Below are positions 9,052 to 16,970 of a stretch of DNA of 25,526 bases, one piece after another. The DNA comes from Entamoeba histolytica HM-1:IMSS (lineage: Eukaryota > Evosea > Mastigamoebida > Endamoebidae): NCBI RefSeq assembly GCF_000208925.1, contig NW_001915047.1, positions 1-25,526 on the forward strand, given 5' to 3'. The notes under the pieces are model-generated. The model was not told the origin of the DNA. It did not search any database and saw nothing but the letters and a program-made list of their open reading frames with translations. The first letter of the stretch is position 1, and every line of letters starts with the position of its first letter. Position numbers and translations under genes: made by a program.

Positions 9052-10180
9052 GAAGTTTATTGATGAGATTTGAGTAAATCTATATTTTCGTTTTAATATT
9101 CCTTTTTTGTTATTCTTGAAATAAAAATAGTTATAGATATTTTCAATAGTTTGATAAATTGTTTGTTTTTGTTATTCATATTCTTTCTGTAGTAATAAAC
9201 ATAGAATTAACTTTGTTAACTTGTAAAACCAACTTGTAGTTTTATAGATATATGTAATTTTCTTTATTTTACTTAAAGAGTATTAGTTCAATGGAGATGA
9301 TAATTAATTAACTCTTGTAAAGAATAATTGGTATTGAGTTACAATAGCTAACGCTTGTTCTCTGAGTTGAATAGAAAGTTTGTTATGTATTAATGAATTG
9401 ACATATTTGAATATAATACTCAATAGTTTTTGTTGATAATTTAGCATGAAAGTAACATAAAACACGAAAGACAATGAAATTTGAATCATGTTGATATCAG
9501 ATGCATAGAAACATTCATAACTAATAAGTGTTGATGATTAAAAAAAAGTGGAATGAAGTAGATGTTCAAATTGAATATTAATTTTTGGAGTGTCTAAAAC
9601 TAATTTTTATTTAGATTAATGACACAAATAAATTAAATAGAATAATAATTTAATAACCAACAAAGATTTTAGTATTAATTAATTGAAGTGTTTACTTGTA
9701 TTAATGTTTACTTGAACAATTTATTTATTAAACAGAATATATCAAATAAAATGATAAGAAGTGTTTGATTGAAATTAATCACATAATATCAATATTTTGT
9801 TGTTACATTACTACTAATTATACTGAGTTATTTACAAGTAATGAGTTAATATTATAAACTGAATTAGAAGTATTTGAATTTAGTTTGGTTGAAACGAACA
9901 ATTGTTTAGACAGAATGTTTATAAATAAATATTTAAAAGATTTTTATAACAATGAAGTTAATAGATTAATAGATTCATTACAGCAAACAGAATAAATGAA
10001 AAGTAATAGTAATTTTAAAAGAAAATTTAAGAAGAAGAGAAGGTAGATTAAATACATTAAATTGTCAATTTAGTTATAATATAAAAGAATAGAAAAATGT
10101 TAAAGAAACTAATCAAATGTATGATGTTTTTTTTTGTAGCAAAATAAATTTATCAATTAAAAGACAAAAAGAAAGTATTA
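9052..10180. other. AT-rich spacer downstream of the Aquarius-like gene
   Basis: About 1.1 kb between the 3' ends of eS6 (+) and the Aquarius-like gene (-). No intact gene is visible. The minus-strand frame at about 9304-9600 may be a decayed helicase fragment (listed separately). The rest is closed in all frames. Confidence 0.5.
9304..9600 (-). pseudogene. Possible relic of the missing RecA2 part of the Aquarius-like helicase
   Basis: On the minus strand one frame runs from 9600 to 9304 with a single internal stop (9538-9540). Its C-terminal part reads KLLSIIFKYVNSLI, then REQALAIVTQYQ. This resembles the amphipathic helix plus strand around ISILTTYNGQ in the second RecA domain of Aquarius/UPF1-type helicases, exactly the domain absent from the gene ending at 10181. 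The order and strand are right, but the frame differs from the upstream gene and the spacing is longer than expected. The likeness is short and AT-rich composition can mimic it, so this is a weak call. Confidence 0.25.
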
Positions 10181-12304
10181 TTAATCTTCTGATATTAGTT
10201 CAAAAGTCTGATTTTGTTTTGCCCACCGTTGAAATAATCCTTCATTTAATTTTGTATATTCACTTATTTCTTTGTTATGAATAACTACAGGTGTTTCTTC
10301 TTCATTTCCAATAAGAATTAAAGTTTTTGTTCCATTTAATCCAATTTTCAATATGAGTAATCCTAATTCTAATTCTAACATTTGGCTTGCTTCATCAACA
10401 ATTACATAGTCAAAATGTTGTTTTAGTTCATCAAAGTTCATTGTGACATAAGTTGAAGTAACACCAATGATTTGACAATAACTTAATTCAATATATTTTT
10501 CTTTTTGTTTTTGTGCTCTTAAAATTTCAAGTGGAATAAGCATTTTAATCTTGTTTTCATATTCGTCTATTTGAGCTTCACTTAATCCAGACTCTTTGTG
10601 TTTCTTTACCATTTGAATAAATTGTAATCCCATTTCACAACTTTGAACATTTTGAACAGGAATATTACATAAAATAGCAATCTTTTGTAATTCTTCTAAG
10701 ATTCTCATTCTTTCTAATAATGCTTTTTCTACTCTTCCTTTCTTACTAAAGTCAATTTGTGTCATTTCTTTTAATTCTTTCTTTCCATGTCCTAGTCTCA
10801 ATATGATACCATCTTTAACTCCTGATTCAATTATCCCTTTAATAATAGTATTGATTGTTTGATTTGAATGACTCACAATTAATACTTTCTTTTTAGTTTG
10901 TACTAATTTTTCTACAATTTTCATTGCAATATATGTTTTCCTAGTACCTTTCTTTCCTTTTATTAAATGAATTCCTTCATTTAAAACTGAACAAATAACT
11001 TCTTCATGTTTGTCTTGTTTTAATTTAATTTTATCTTCTTTCTTTATCAATTCTTTATGACAAATTCCTAATAATTCATTTTTTACTTCTTCATTAATTC
11101 CTTCAAACTTTTTTTGTTGAATAATTTGATGAACATTTTCAAGAACTCTTTTAAATGTTCCAACGTCTTTATTTCTCCAAATCATAACATGGAATGTATG
11201 TTTATTTTCTTGTTTGTCTTCTTGATACTTCTTTCTTTCCATTTGAATTTCTATTCGTCTAAATGTTCCTTGAAAACCTTTTGTTTTATTGTCTTTGTCT
11301 TTAATTTCTAAAATTTCTCCACCTCTAATTCTTTTGACTTGTCCATCATTATCTAATTCAACTAGAAAAATTATTTCCTTTTTAAATGGTGACCATTGAA
11401 TTGTTTCATCACTTGCATCATTCAAATTAATTTCAAATGAACATTTAATTTCTTTATTATTACCAATAATAGTTTCTTCATCAACTTCAATTCCATGAAA
11501 CTCAATTAATGGAAGAGTGTGTTTTCCATATTTCTTAATTCTAATTCCGTTTTTAGTTGTACTTAATCCAAGTTCATTTATTTCTGTCATAATATCATCA
11601 CTTGCACTATCAAATGTTTCTTTTCTAAACAAAATACTATTTCTTAATAAATAATCAAATTCATCTAAATAGCTTGGTGTTAAGATAGGTAAACTTTCTT
11701 GTGGATATTCTTCTTTTTGAAACCATTCTTCATCTGGATAGAGACTTTCATCATTTGAAACTAAAATATTAACTTTCATTTCATTTATAAAATACTCTTC
11801 AAATATTTTTATCATTAATTCATTGTTCATATCTTCTTGTTCATCAATCAATTTTAATAGTACTAAAATGTCTTTTATAATATCTATATGTTTTTCTATT
11901 TCTTTTAATTTATTTCTAAATTCTTTCAATGGTAATTTTGAATATGATTTAAGTGAAGTATTAAATAACTTGACTTGTAGAAACCGTAGTCTTTTATAAT
12001 AAATTTCTTGAAGATCATTACGTTCTATAGTTATAAATGATGGTGTAATTGGATATCTTTTGAAGTGATATGCATTTGATAATAATAATAAATTAATGTC
12101 ATTTGGATGTGATTCAAGATAAATATTAATTCGTTCCAATAAATGTGTATTTCTTAATAATTCTTTTGTTTTATGATGAGTATCTCGTTGACATAATTCA
12201 ATTGTAATAAGTGGTAAATTCTTTTGAATTTCATTCTGTACTTTTTCAGTGTCAGTTATTGTTGTGATGAAGTTCATTAAATTTTTAATTAATTGACTTG
12301 CCAT
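10181..12304 (-). CDS. Aquarius-like (IBP160) SF1 helicase, truncated and degenerate
   Basis: 707 residues from the ATG at 12304 (the frame extends upstream only to a TTG). Aquarius is a spliceosomal, intron-binding UPF1-like helicase of about 1,480 residues. Landmarks in order: YKRLRFLQ near 103-110, FDYLLRNSILFRKE near 216-229 (Aquarius HDYLLRNFNLFRLE), the beta-barrel region with RIRGGEI, the stretch around IWRN..GTFKRVLENVHQII, and RecA1 with IVSHSNQTIN, ILRLGHGKKEL, FDYVIVDEAS and EISEYTKLNEGLFQR. The Walker A is GKKGTRKT (450-457) instead of GPPGTGKT, and motif III is GNEEETPVV instead of GDxxQLPPV. The protein stops where Aquarius would continue into QGRAR and RecA2, and the N-terminal ARM region is also shortened. 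It is probably a pseudo-enzyme or a decaying gene. The start is 106 nt from the divergent CHID1-like start. Confidence 0.8.
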   Translation of the reverse strand: MASQLIKNLMNFITTITDTEKVQNEIQKNLPLITIELCQRDTHHKTKELLRNTHLLERINIYLESHPNDINLLLLSNAYHFKRYPITPSFITIERNDLQEIYYKRLRFLQVKLFNTSLKSYSKLPLKEFRNKLKEIEKHIDIIKDILVLLKLIDEQEDMNNELMIKIFEEYFINEMKVNILVSNDESLYPDEEWFQKEEYPQESLPILTPSYLDEFDYLLRNSILFRKETFDSASDDIMTEINELGLSTTKNGIRIKKYGKHTLPLIEFHGIEVDEETIIGNNKEIKCSFEINLNDASDETIQWSPFKKEIIFLVELDNDGQVKRIRGGEILEIKDKDNKTKGFQGTFRRIEIQMERKKYQEDKQENKHTFHVMIWRNKDVGTFKRVLENVHQIIQQKKFEGINEEVKNELLGICHKELIKKEDKIKLKQDKHEEVICSVLNEGIHLIKGKKGTRKTYIAMKIVEKLVQTKKKVLIVSHSNQTINTIIKGIIESGVKDGIILRLGHGKKELKEMTQIDFSKKGRVEKALLERMRILEELQKIAILCNIPVQNVQSCEMGLQFIQMVKKHKESGLSEAQIDEYENKIKMLIPLEILRAQKQKEKYIELSYCQIIGVTSTYVTMNFDELKQHFDYVIVDEASQMLELELGLLILKIGLNGTKTLILIGNEEETPVVIHNKEISEYTKLNEGLFQRWAKQNQTFELISED

Positions 12305-12409
12305 CTTCAATGAGAGTATGTATTGAAAATAAAGATTTCAAACCATATTTTGTACAAATTTCTTATTGTCTTTATTCCTTTAAAAAAGTCATCTAGAAAT
12401 ATTAAATAA

Positions 12410-13381
12410 ATGATATTCATACTGATTGTATTTGTTAGTTATACACTTGCATATCCACCTCCTGTATTAGTAAAAGATCCTATTCAAATTACTTCCAACT
12501 TAACAAAAGAATTTATTATCCAAAACCATATGAAATATAGTAATCACCCTAAATACCATCATATACCAATGATTGCTCATGTAACTCGTTATCATGAAAG
12601 AAATCCAATTACATTACCAATATTTGCACATTTATTTGATGGGATTGCATTTGATCATATTATGATTAAAACAATTAATAATATCATCAGTGTAGTAGAT
12701 CAAAACCCATACAAAAACATTACTATCCAATCAAAGAAGATTGCGATTCTTAAAACAGAAATGGATTCTGTAGTATTTTCCATGGAATTATATCATAAAA
12801 TTCAAGAACAAATAACAGGATATGATGGTATTTTATTTGACTCATCCATCCCAAAGGAACTTACAAAACAAATAATCAATTATCTTCCACAAACATTTTT
12901 AAAATACAAAGTCATTCCATTAGGAGAAGATGTTATTCCATATCAAAGTCTTTGTGATGCAGTATTTATTGATACCCAATATTTTGATCCATCATCTGTG
13001 GTATATCAACCATTACAACCAATGCCTTGGATAGAAGAGCAAATTTCAAAGCATTTTGGAGGAAATAAAAAAAATGGTGGGTTTATTGTTGATTTTGAAG
13101 GGAAAATGTATTGTAAACATAGTACAACTCATCTGCAAAACTTACCGTATTTAAGATTTATTAAAAAATTAAATGTTACTATCACGTATCATCCTGCATC
13201 CCATGAACATTCAATTGAAGCCCCATTTCTAAGTGATCGATATATGGATGATTATTGTTATTCTAATTATCCTACACCATACTCTCTTCAACAAAAATTA
13301 ACTTTAGCTGATAAATACAATATGTCTGTCTTATTCCATGACTTTGGAGGAGCATTAGATTATTTCTTTGATGTTCTTTAA
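12410..13381 (+). CDS. Secreted CHID1-like GH18-family protein, probably non-catalytic
   Basis: 323 residues starting with a hydrophobic signal peptide (MIFILIVFVSYTLA, about 1-14), so the protein probably enters the secretory pathway. The C-terminal end SLQQKLTLADKYNMSVLF followed by ALDYFFDVL closely follows the last barrel strand of chitinase-domain-containing protein 1 (SLQVRLELARELGVGVSIW, then GLDYFYDLL). Earlier, ITGYDGILFDSS corresponds to the strand that carries DxxDxDxE in active chitinases, and VIPLGEDVIPYQSLCDAVFI to the next strands. No catalytic Glu is present in that strand, as in CHID1 itself, so glycan binding is likelier than chitin cleavage (inference). A few NxT/NxS sites could be glycosylated. 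It is a single exon, divergent from the Aquarius-like gene. Confidence 0.75.
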   Translation: MIFILIVFVSYTLAYPPPVLVKDPIQITSNLTKEFIIQNHMKYSNHPKYHHIPMIAHVTRYHERNPITLPIFAHLFDGIAFDHIMIKTINNIISVVDQNPYKNITIQSKKIAILKTEMDSVVFSMELYHKIQEQITGYDGILFDSSIPKELTKQIINYLPQTFLKYKVIPLGEDVIPYQSLCDAVFIDTQYFDPSSVVYQPLQPMPWIEEQISKHFGGNKKNGGFIVDFEGKMYCKHSTTHLQNLPYLRFIKKLNVTITYHPASHEHSIEAPFLSDRYMDDYCYSNYPTPYSLQQKLTLADKYNMSVLFHDFGGALDYFFDVL

Positions 13382-14134
13382 TTATTTCAACCTAATTTGA
13401 ATCATACAAATTAAAACATCCTTCATTTCTATCTAAGAATTTAGAATAATTCAATGTTCTTTAAAACAAACATCCTTTTCATTTTTAATAATCAACAACA
13501 TGAATTTCATGCTAACATAATAAAGAAAAACTATCACAACAATAGTGAAGAATTAATAAAGGTATTATCAAAAAATAATATGTTTCAATCTCATAGAATG
13601 AGAAAATAAAAGAATTAGACTTTCGTTGAAGATAGTTATTGTAAAATAGTCTTATTAATAAATAACAATTTAAAACAATTTAATGAAATGAATAAATAAA
13701 TTCAATGACTTAATTATAATAACCATTTAGCTATTGTCTTGTTATAGTATTTTTCACTAACCACTTTAGAAGAGATAAAATCATAAACCTCTCCACTAAT
13801 TCATATAAAATGAGATTGGTTATACATTTCTTGTCAAAAACTTGGTTAAATTCATCAGTGTCATTTACTTCAACAAACAAACAGAATGTTCTTATTAACT
13901 TTTATTTCAAGAGAACAACTGAAATCAGTTTATAGAGACAAACAAGAGACGAAATTAAAGATGAAATAGAAAAGTTTAGATTTAAGTGAAGAGTGAAAGG
14001 TAAGATAACGTCATAATAAATAAGATCAGTAGAATACACTATTCTTTAAAGAGAGAAAGAAAAAAAAGGAAGAGAATAAGAAAGGATTAATGAATAAAAA
14101 TACAATGAACTAAAATTCAGTAAAGAAACAGAAA
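13382..14134. other. AT-rich spacer without visible gene
   Basis: About 750 bases between the CHID1-like gene and the small coiled-coil ORF. I see no open frame, repeat or RNA fold that I can support. The last 35 bases hold the promoter elements listed next. Confidence 0.6.
14104..14119 (+). promoter_or_regulatory. GAAC box plus initiator-like element before the small coiled-coil ORF
   Basis: AATGAACT (14104-14111) is an exact GAAC element and is followed at once by AAAATTCA (14112-14119), matching the Entamoeba initiator AAAAATTCA except for its first A. The ATG lies 15 nt further on, the expected leader length. This is the best core promoter in the window. Confidence 0.6.
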
Positions 14135-14329
14135 ATGAATAAAGAACAACAAGAACAACTTGACGTTTTAGAAAAGAAGATACAAATTGCAAAAGAAGAA
14201 AATGAGGAATTGAAAAGACTAATTGAATATGAAAAGAAGAAACAGAAGACATTTGAAGAGCGTATTAAAGAGAACAAGATCAAACACAGTAAAAACCCAC
14301 CAAAAAAGGAAGAAATCAATCAAGAATAA
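14135..14329 (+). CDS. Small charged coiled-coil protein
   Basis: 64 residues with no family that I recognise. Residues 1-50 form a heptad-patterned coiled coil rich in Glu, Lys and Gln (EQLDVLEKKIQIAKEENEEL); the tail is KHSKNPPKKEEINQE. There is no membrane segment or signal peptide. It would be dismissed on length alone, but an exact GAAC box and an initiator-like word sit at the correct distance upstream, which supports real transcription. The G+C-rich island begins about 110 nt after the stop, so the ORF could also be the leader of a longer transcript. Chance ORFs of this size occur in A-rich purine tracts, so confidence stays moderate. Confidence 0.4.
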   Translation: MNKEQQEQLDVLEKKIQIAKEENEELKRLIEYEKKKQKTFEERIKENKIKHSKNPPKKEEINQE

Positions 14330-14436
14330 AGAATGAAATAAGAAATGAAGAAATTAATTTTAAAAGGGGGGAAGTTTAGAAGAAAGTTTTAAGAAAAAGT
14401 TAATTTAAATTTTTCTAAAAATTAAAAACAGGATAA

Positions 14437-14545
14437 AGTTCTACAAAGTTCTTCGCGTAGAAAAAATAGCACAGGATGTTGTGGGTGCTTCTATCGGCAT
14501 CGCCTAACAGAATAGATAATTCTTCCTAAATAATCAGAAGCCTCT
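14437..14545 (+). ncRNA. G+C-rich island, candidate structured non-coding RNA
   Basis: Between the small coiled-coil ORF and HSF the composition changes abruptly: 23 of 44 bases at 14467-14510 are G or C, far above the surrounding spacer. Stems can be drawn: TTCTAC (14439-14444) with GTAGAA (14457-14462); GCAC (14469-14472) with GTGC (14485-14488), extended by ATA/TAT; or, as an alternative, AGGATG with CAT..CCT (14498-14505), followed by an ACA at 14507-14509 as in H/ACA RNAs. CAGAAGCCTCTG near 14535 is another small hairpin. One frame stays open for about 25 codons but uses CGG, CGC, TCG and GGG, which are rare in this genome. I could not match it to a U snRNA, 7SL, RNase P or U3. The strand is assumed. 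Confidence 0.3.
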
Positions 14546-14596
14546 GGAATAATGAGAAAAATAAGGAATAAAATATACTAAAATTTAACAAAAGCA

Positions 14597-15258
14597 ATGA
14601 ATGTGATACGACAAAATGAACAAAATGATAATACACCTACTACATTTATAGTTAAATTATTTGAACTTGTCAATGATGAAAAATCTAAAGACTTAGTTTG
14701 TCTGTTTTTTCTTTATTAATAAAAGACAACAAACAATAAGAAATAATTTAATTAATTCATCAGATTTGTTGGAGTAGAGAACAAAATAGACCTGGATTTG
14801 TTGTCTTAGAGTCAGTTCAATTAGCATCAACTGTTATTCCCAGGTTTTTTAAACATTCGAATTTTAGTAGTTTTGTACGACAATTAAATATTTACGGATT
14901 TCATAAAGTAGACCATCCTCTTGGACAATGTTTTCATCATCCATTTTTTAAAGAAGGACATCCTGAATTATTATGTAAAATTCGTCGTCAACAACCTAAA
15001 CGTGCAGAAGCAGAAAATGCAGAAATGTATCGTAGTTTATTACAAAGATTAGAAGATTTACAAAAAGAGAGTGTATCAACAACAAATCAATTACAACAAC
15101 TTAATAATATGTTATTTTCATTAAAATTAAGAATTGATGAGATGGAAGAACAAATGCAAGGAATGACAGAATGTCTTTATTTTATTAACCAAGATGAAAA
15201 TAGGTATGGACAACAACAAAAAAGAAATCCACCTTCAACTGGTATAACATGGAATTAA
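14597..15258 (+). CDS. Heat-shock transcription factor (two exons)
   Basis: Join 14597-14695 and 14764-15258, 197 residues. It is a nuclear DNA-binding factor for heat-shock elements. The HSF domain spans about 14-110: TFIVKLFELVNDEKSKDL-ICWS (the CWS turn sits across the splice), GFVVLES..LASTVIPRFFKHSNFSSFVRQLNIYGFHKV (recognition helix SFVRQLNxYGF) and FHHPFFKEGHPELLCKIRR. A heptad region after about 118 (MYRSLLQRLEDLQ...LQQLNNMLFSLKLRIDEMEEQM) is the HR-A/B trimerisation coil. The tail is short and Gln/Asn-rich, without an HR-C repressor repeat or a long activation domain, so this is a compact HSF. If the ATG at 15025 were taken as the start, the whole DNA-binding domain would be lost. 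A second ATG at 14601 is out of frame. Confidence 0.93.
14696..14763 (+). other. Intron of the HSF gene (68 nt)
   Basis: The intron starts GTTTGT and ends TTCATCAG. The phase is 0. Splicing joins KDL to ICWSREQNRPGF, restoring the conserved LICWS core of HSF domains. Confidence 0.92.
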
Positions 15259-15363
15259 TAAACTTAAAAATCCTTTTTGAATTGTAATTCATTTTTCATT
15301 ATTTTTTTATTGCTTCTTTTTTACTATTAAAAAACCTGAAAAACTAAATAATAAATTTCTTTA

Positions 15364-15650
15364 TTAATCTACTGAAATATAACAGACTATGTATTTAATC
15401 TTTATCTTTTTTTTTTGAATTGTTTTTAATAATACAAACTATTGTTTCCTCTAATAAAACATTCTGGATATTCATTGTCTTTATTTCCATTAATATATTC
15501 TATTGCATTTTCAAGAACAATATTCATTAACCCATCAATTAATGTCATTTTCCCTTTGAATATTGTTCCATCATTTAATTTAATTGAACATTCATGAAAT
15601 AATGCTTCTTTAAAAAATTGAATAGGAGGTGATGTAGTAGAATTACTCAT
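15364..15650 (-). CDS. LSM6: LSm6, Sm-like RNA-binding protein (two exons)
   Basis: Minus-strand join of 15650-15440 and 15386-15364, 77 residues (human LSm6: 80). It is part of the LSm1-7 ring (mRNA decay) and the LSm2-8 ring (U6 snRNA). Sm1 is FFKEALFHECSIKLNDGTIFKGKMTLIDGLMNIVLENAIEY and Sm2 is ECFIRGNN; the FIRGNN motif separates LSm6 from SmF, which has IRCNN. Unspliced, the frame would end at RGNNSLYY. Removing the GTTTGT intron gives RGNNICYISVD, which fits the RGNNVLYIST end of the family better. The second coding exon is thus only 23 nt. The 3' end is convergent with HSF; the start is divergent from the FERRY3-like gene, with an inverted repeat in between. Confidence 0.93.
15387..15439 (-). 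other. Intron of LSm6 (53 nt)
   Basis: On the minus strand it starts GTTTGT and ends ACATAG. The phase is 1, with A plus TC making an Ile codon. The open frame happens to run 11 nt into the intron before a TAA, which hides the intron from simple ORF calling. Confidence 0.85.
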
Positions 15651-15795
15651 TTAATAGATATTAAATTCTCAATTCTTTTTTAGTTTTTTTAATATTTTAA
15701 TAAATAATTAAGTAAAAATTATTATCATATAATCTAATTATCATAACATCTTATTTGTTATTATTTTATATACCTTATATGATTATTTTCTGTTT

Positions 15796-15844
15796 GAGAA
15801 CTCGGTTATTATTAATTCATATAAATTAATAACCGTAGAGTCTC
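15796..15844. repeat. Imperfect inverted repeat in the LSm6/FERRY3-like divergent spacer
   Basis: The left arm GAGAACTCGGTTATT...AATT (15796-15817) and the right arm AATTAATAACCGTAGAGTCTC (15824-15844) can pair over most of their length around a six-base loop, with small bulges (an extra A, an ATT, and GTA). CGG..CCG and GAG..CTC give a few G-C pairs in an otherwise A/T stretch. It could be a protein-binding palindrome for the two divergent genes or an RNA hairpin. No further copy was noticed. Confidence 0.45.
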
Positions 15845-15935
15845 ATGTTATTTTTCTTTTCTTCTTTTTTATTTTGCAACATTCTTTTTTTTATTTTTAT
15901 TATTATGGTTTTTTTTTTATTTTCTATTAAAAATA

Positions 15936-15943
15936 TATGAACT
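15936..15943 (+). promoter_or_regulatory. GAAC-like box of the FERRY3-like gene
   Basis: TATGAACT differs from AATGAACT at one base and lies 24 nt before the ATG at 15960, consistent with a very short leader. Confidence 0.45.
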
Positions 15944-15959
15944 AAAAAGATATTTCATT

Positions 15960-16954
15960 ATGACTCTGGAACAAAATCTTATCCCACTAACTTGGGATGA
16001 TGTTATTAATGATTGGAATATTGATGACAGTCATGTCTATTTCAATTTTGATGATAAATATGTTTGTTATTTATTGTTTTATTTAATCCATATTTATGAT
16101 ATTAGAATTATTTGACATACTTTCCTTTGTACGTTAAATTTGCCACTACATCAGTACAACACAGACACACCCTTTTTCAACTATTTGATTCATTAAAATA
16201 TCTGTGTAAAACAGACAAAGAATTTAATCTTTTATTTTGGAAATATTTAATGAAAACAAAACCATTACCTTCAAGAGAAGTAGTTCCAATTACCCTTCCA
16301 CAACCTGATAGTGAAAAATGTTTCTTTAATTTAGAATTAAAGTTTCAACAAAATAAAATTATGATTGAATTCCATTCAGAATTAGCTTTGTTTAGAGACA
16401 GAGAAATACCTAGTAATACAACTAATAGACATAACTCAATACAATCATTATTTAATGATAAAATTAGTGCATTAGTATTACCATTAGCAAGATATGATCA
16501 TAATTCTATTCAACAACAAATTACTAGTGTTGCAAAATATGATGTATTATTTGGAAGTTATAACCAACAATTATTAGAAATTAATAAAAAACACCCAACC
16601 ATGGAATATGGTGATTTCTTTATTACCATGCATAGTAATTTATTTTATCATATGATTCTTCATTGTAAATTTCAACAACCTTTTATTTTAGATAATCCAT
16701 CAAAGAATCAAAGATTTTATTCTAACCTTATATTTTATTTACATCGTTGTAAAACTAATGAATTATATTTTTGTATGCATGAATTAGATACTTCTGAATT
16801 ACCTAAACGGGTTATTTCAGTATTTTCTGCTGTACGTCAAGCAATTTTATATGATGGTTATACCTCCCTTAGAAAAATTGTATTTATTTGTCCTGACACA
16901 GACCTTAATCTATTACAATTAAAAACAAATTTTGATGAATCATTTCTTAATTAA
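15960..16954 (+). CDS. FERRY3/C12orf4-like protein (two exons)
   Basis: Join 15960-16061 and 16106-16954, 316 residues (human C12orf4/FERRY3: about 550). The C-terminal third follows the human protein: GDFFITMHSNLFYHMILHC (human GEFYITRHSNL...VAFHL), then a hydrophobic NLIFYLHRCKTNELYFCMHEL segment, ELPKRVISVFSAVRQAIL (human WCLRRAELVFKCVKGFM), and LRKIVFICPDTDLNLLQ (human VQFLVPQSISEEMFYQL). In animals FERRY is a five-subunit Rab5 effector linking mRNAs to early endosomes; whether Entamoeba has the other subunits cannot be seen here. There is no signal peptide or membrane segment. The long coiled-coil middle of the human protein is reduced. Exon 1 encodes MTLEQNLIPLTWDDVINDW and is missed without splicing. 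The stop is 16 nt from the convergent NEPRO-like gene. Confidence 0.68.
16062..16105 (+). other. Intron of the FERRY3-like gene (44 nt)
   Basis: The intron starts GTTTGT and ends GATATTAG. The phase is 0, joining DDKY to NYLTYFPLY. It is the shortest intron in the window. Confidence 0.85.
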
Positions 16955-16970
16955 ATAACTCTTTTATTTT

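Noticed and set aside
14046..14319. Minus-strand frames opposite the small coiled-coil ORF
   Set aside because: They are Ser/Phe-rich mirror images of a Glu/Lys-rich sequence. The promoter elements are on the plus strand.
14437..14511. Coding reading of the G+C-rich island (about 25 codons with GCCGCFYRHR)
   Set aside because: No usable donor/acceptor pair joins it to the upstream ORF, and its codons (CGG, CGC, TCG, GGG) are avoided elsewhere in the window.
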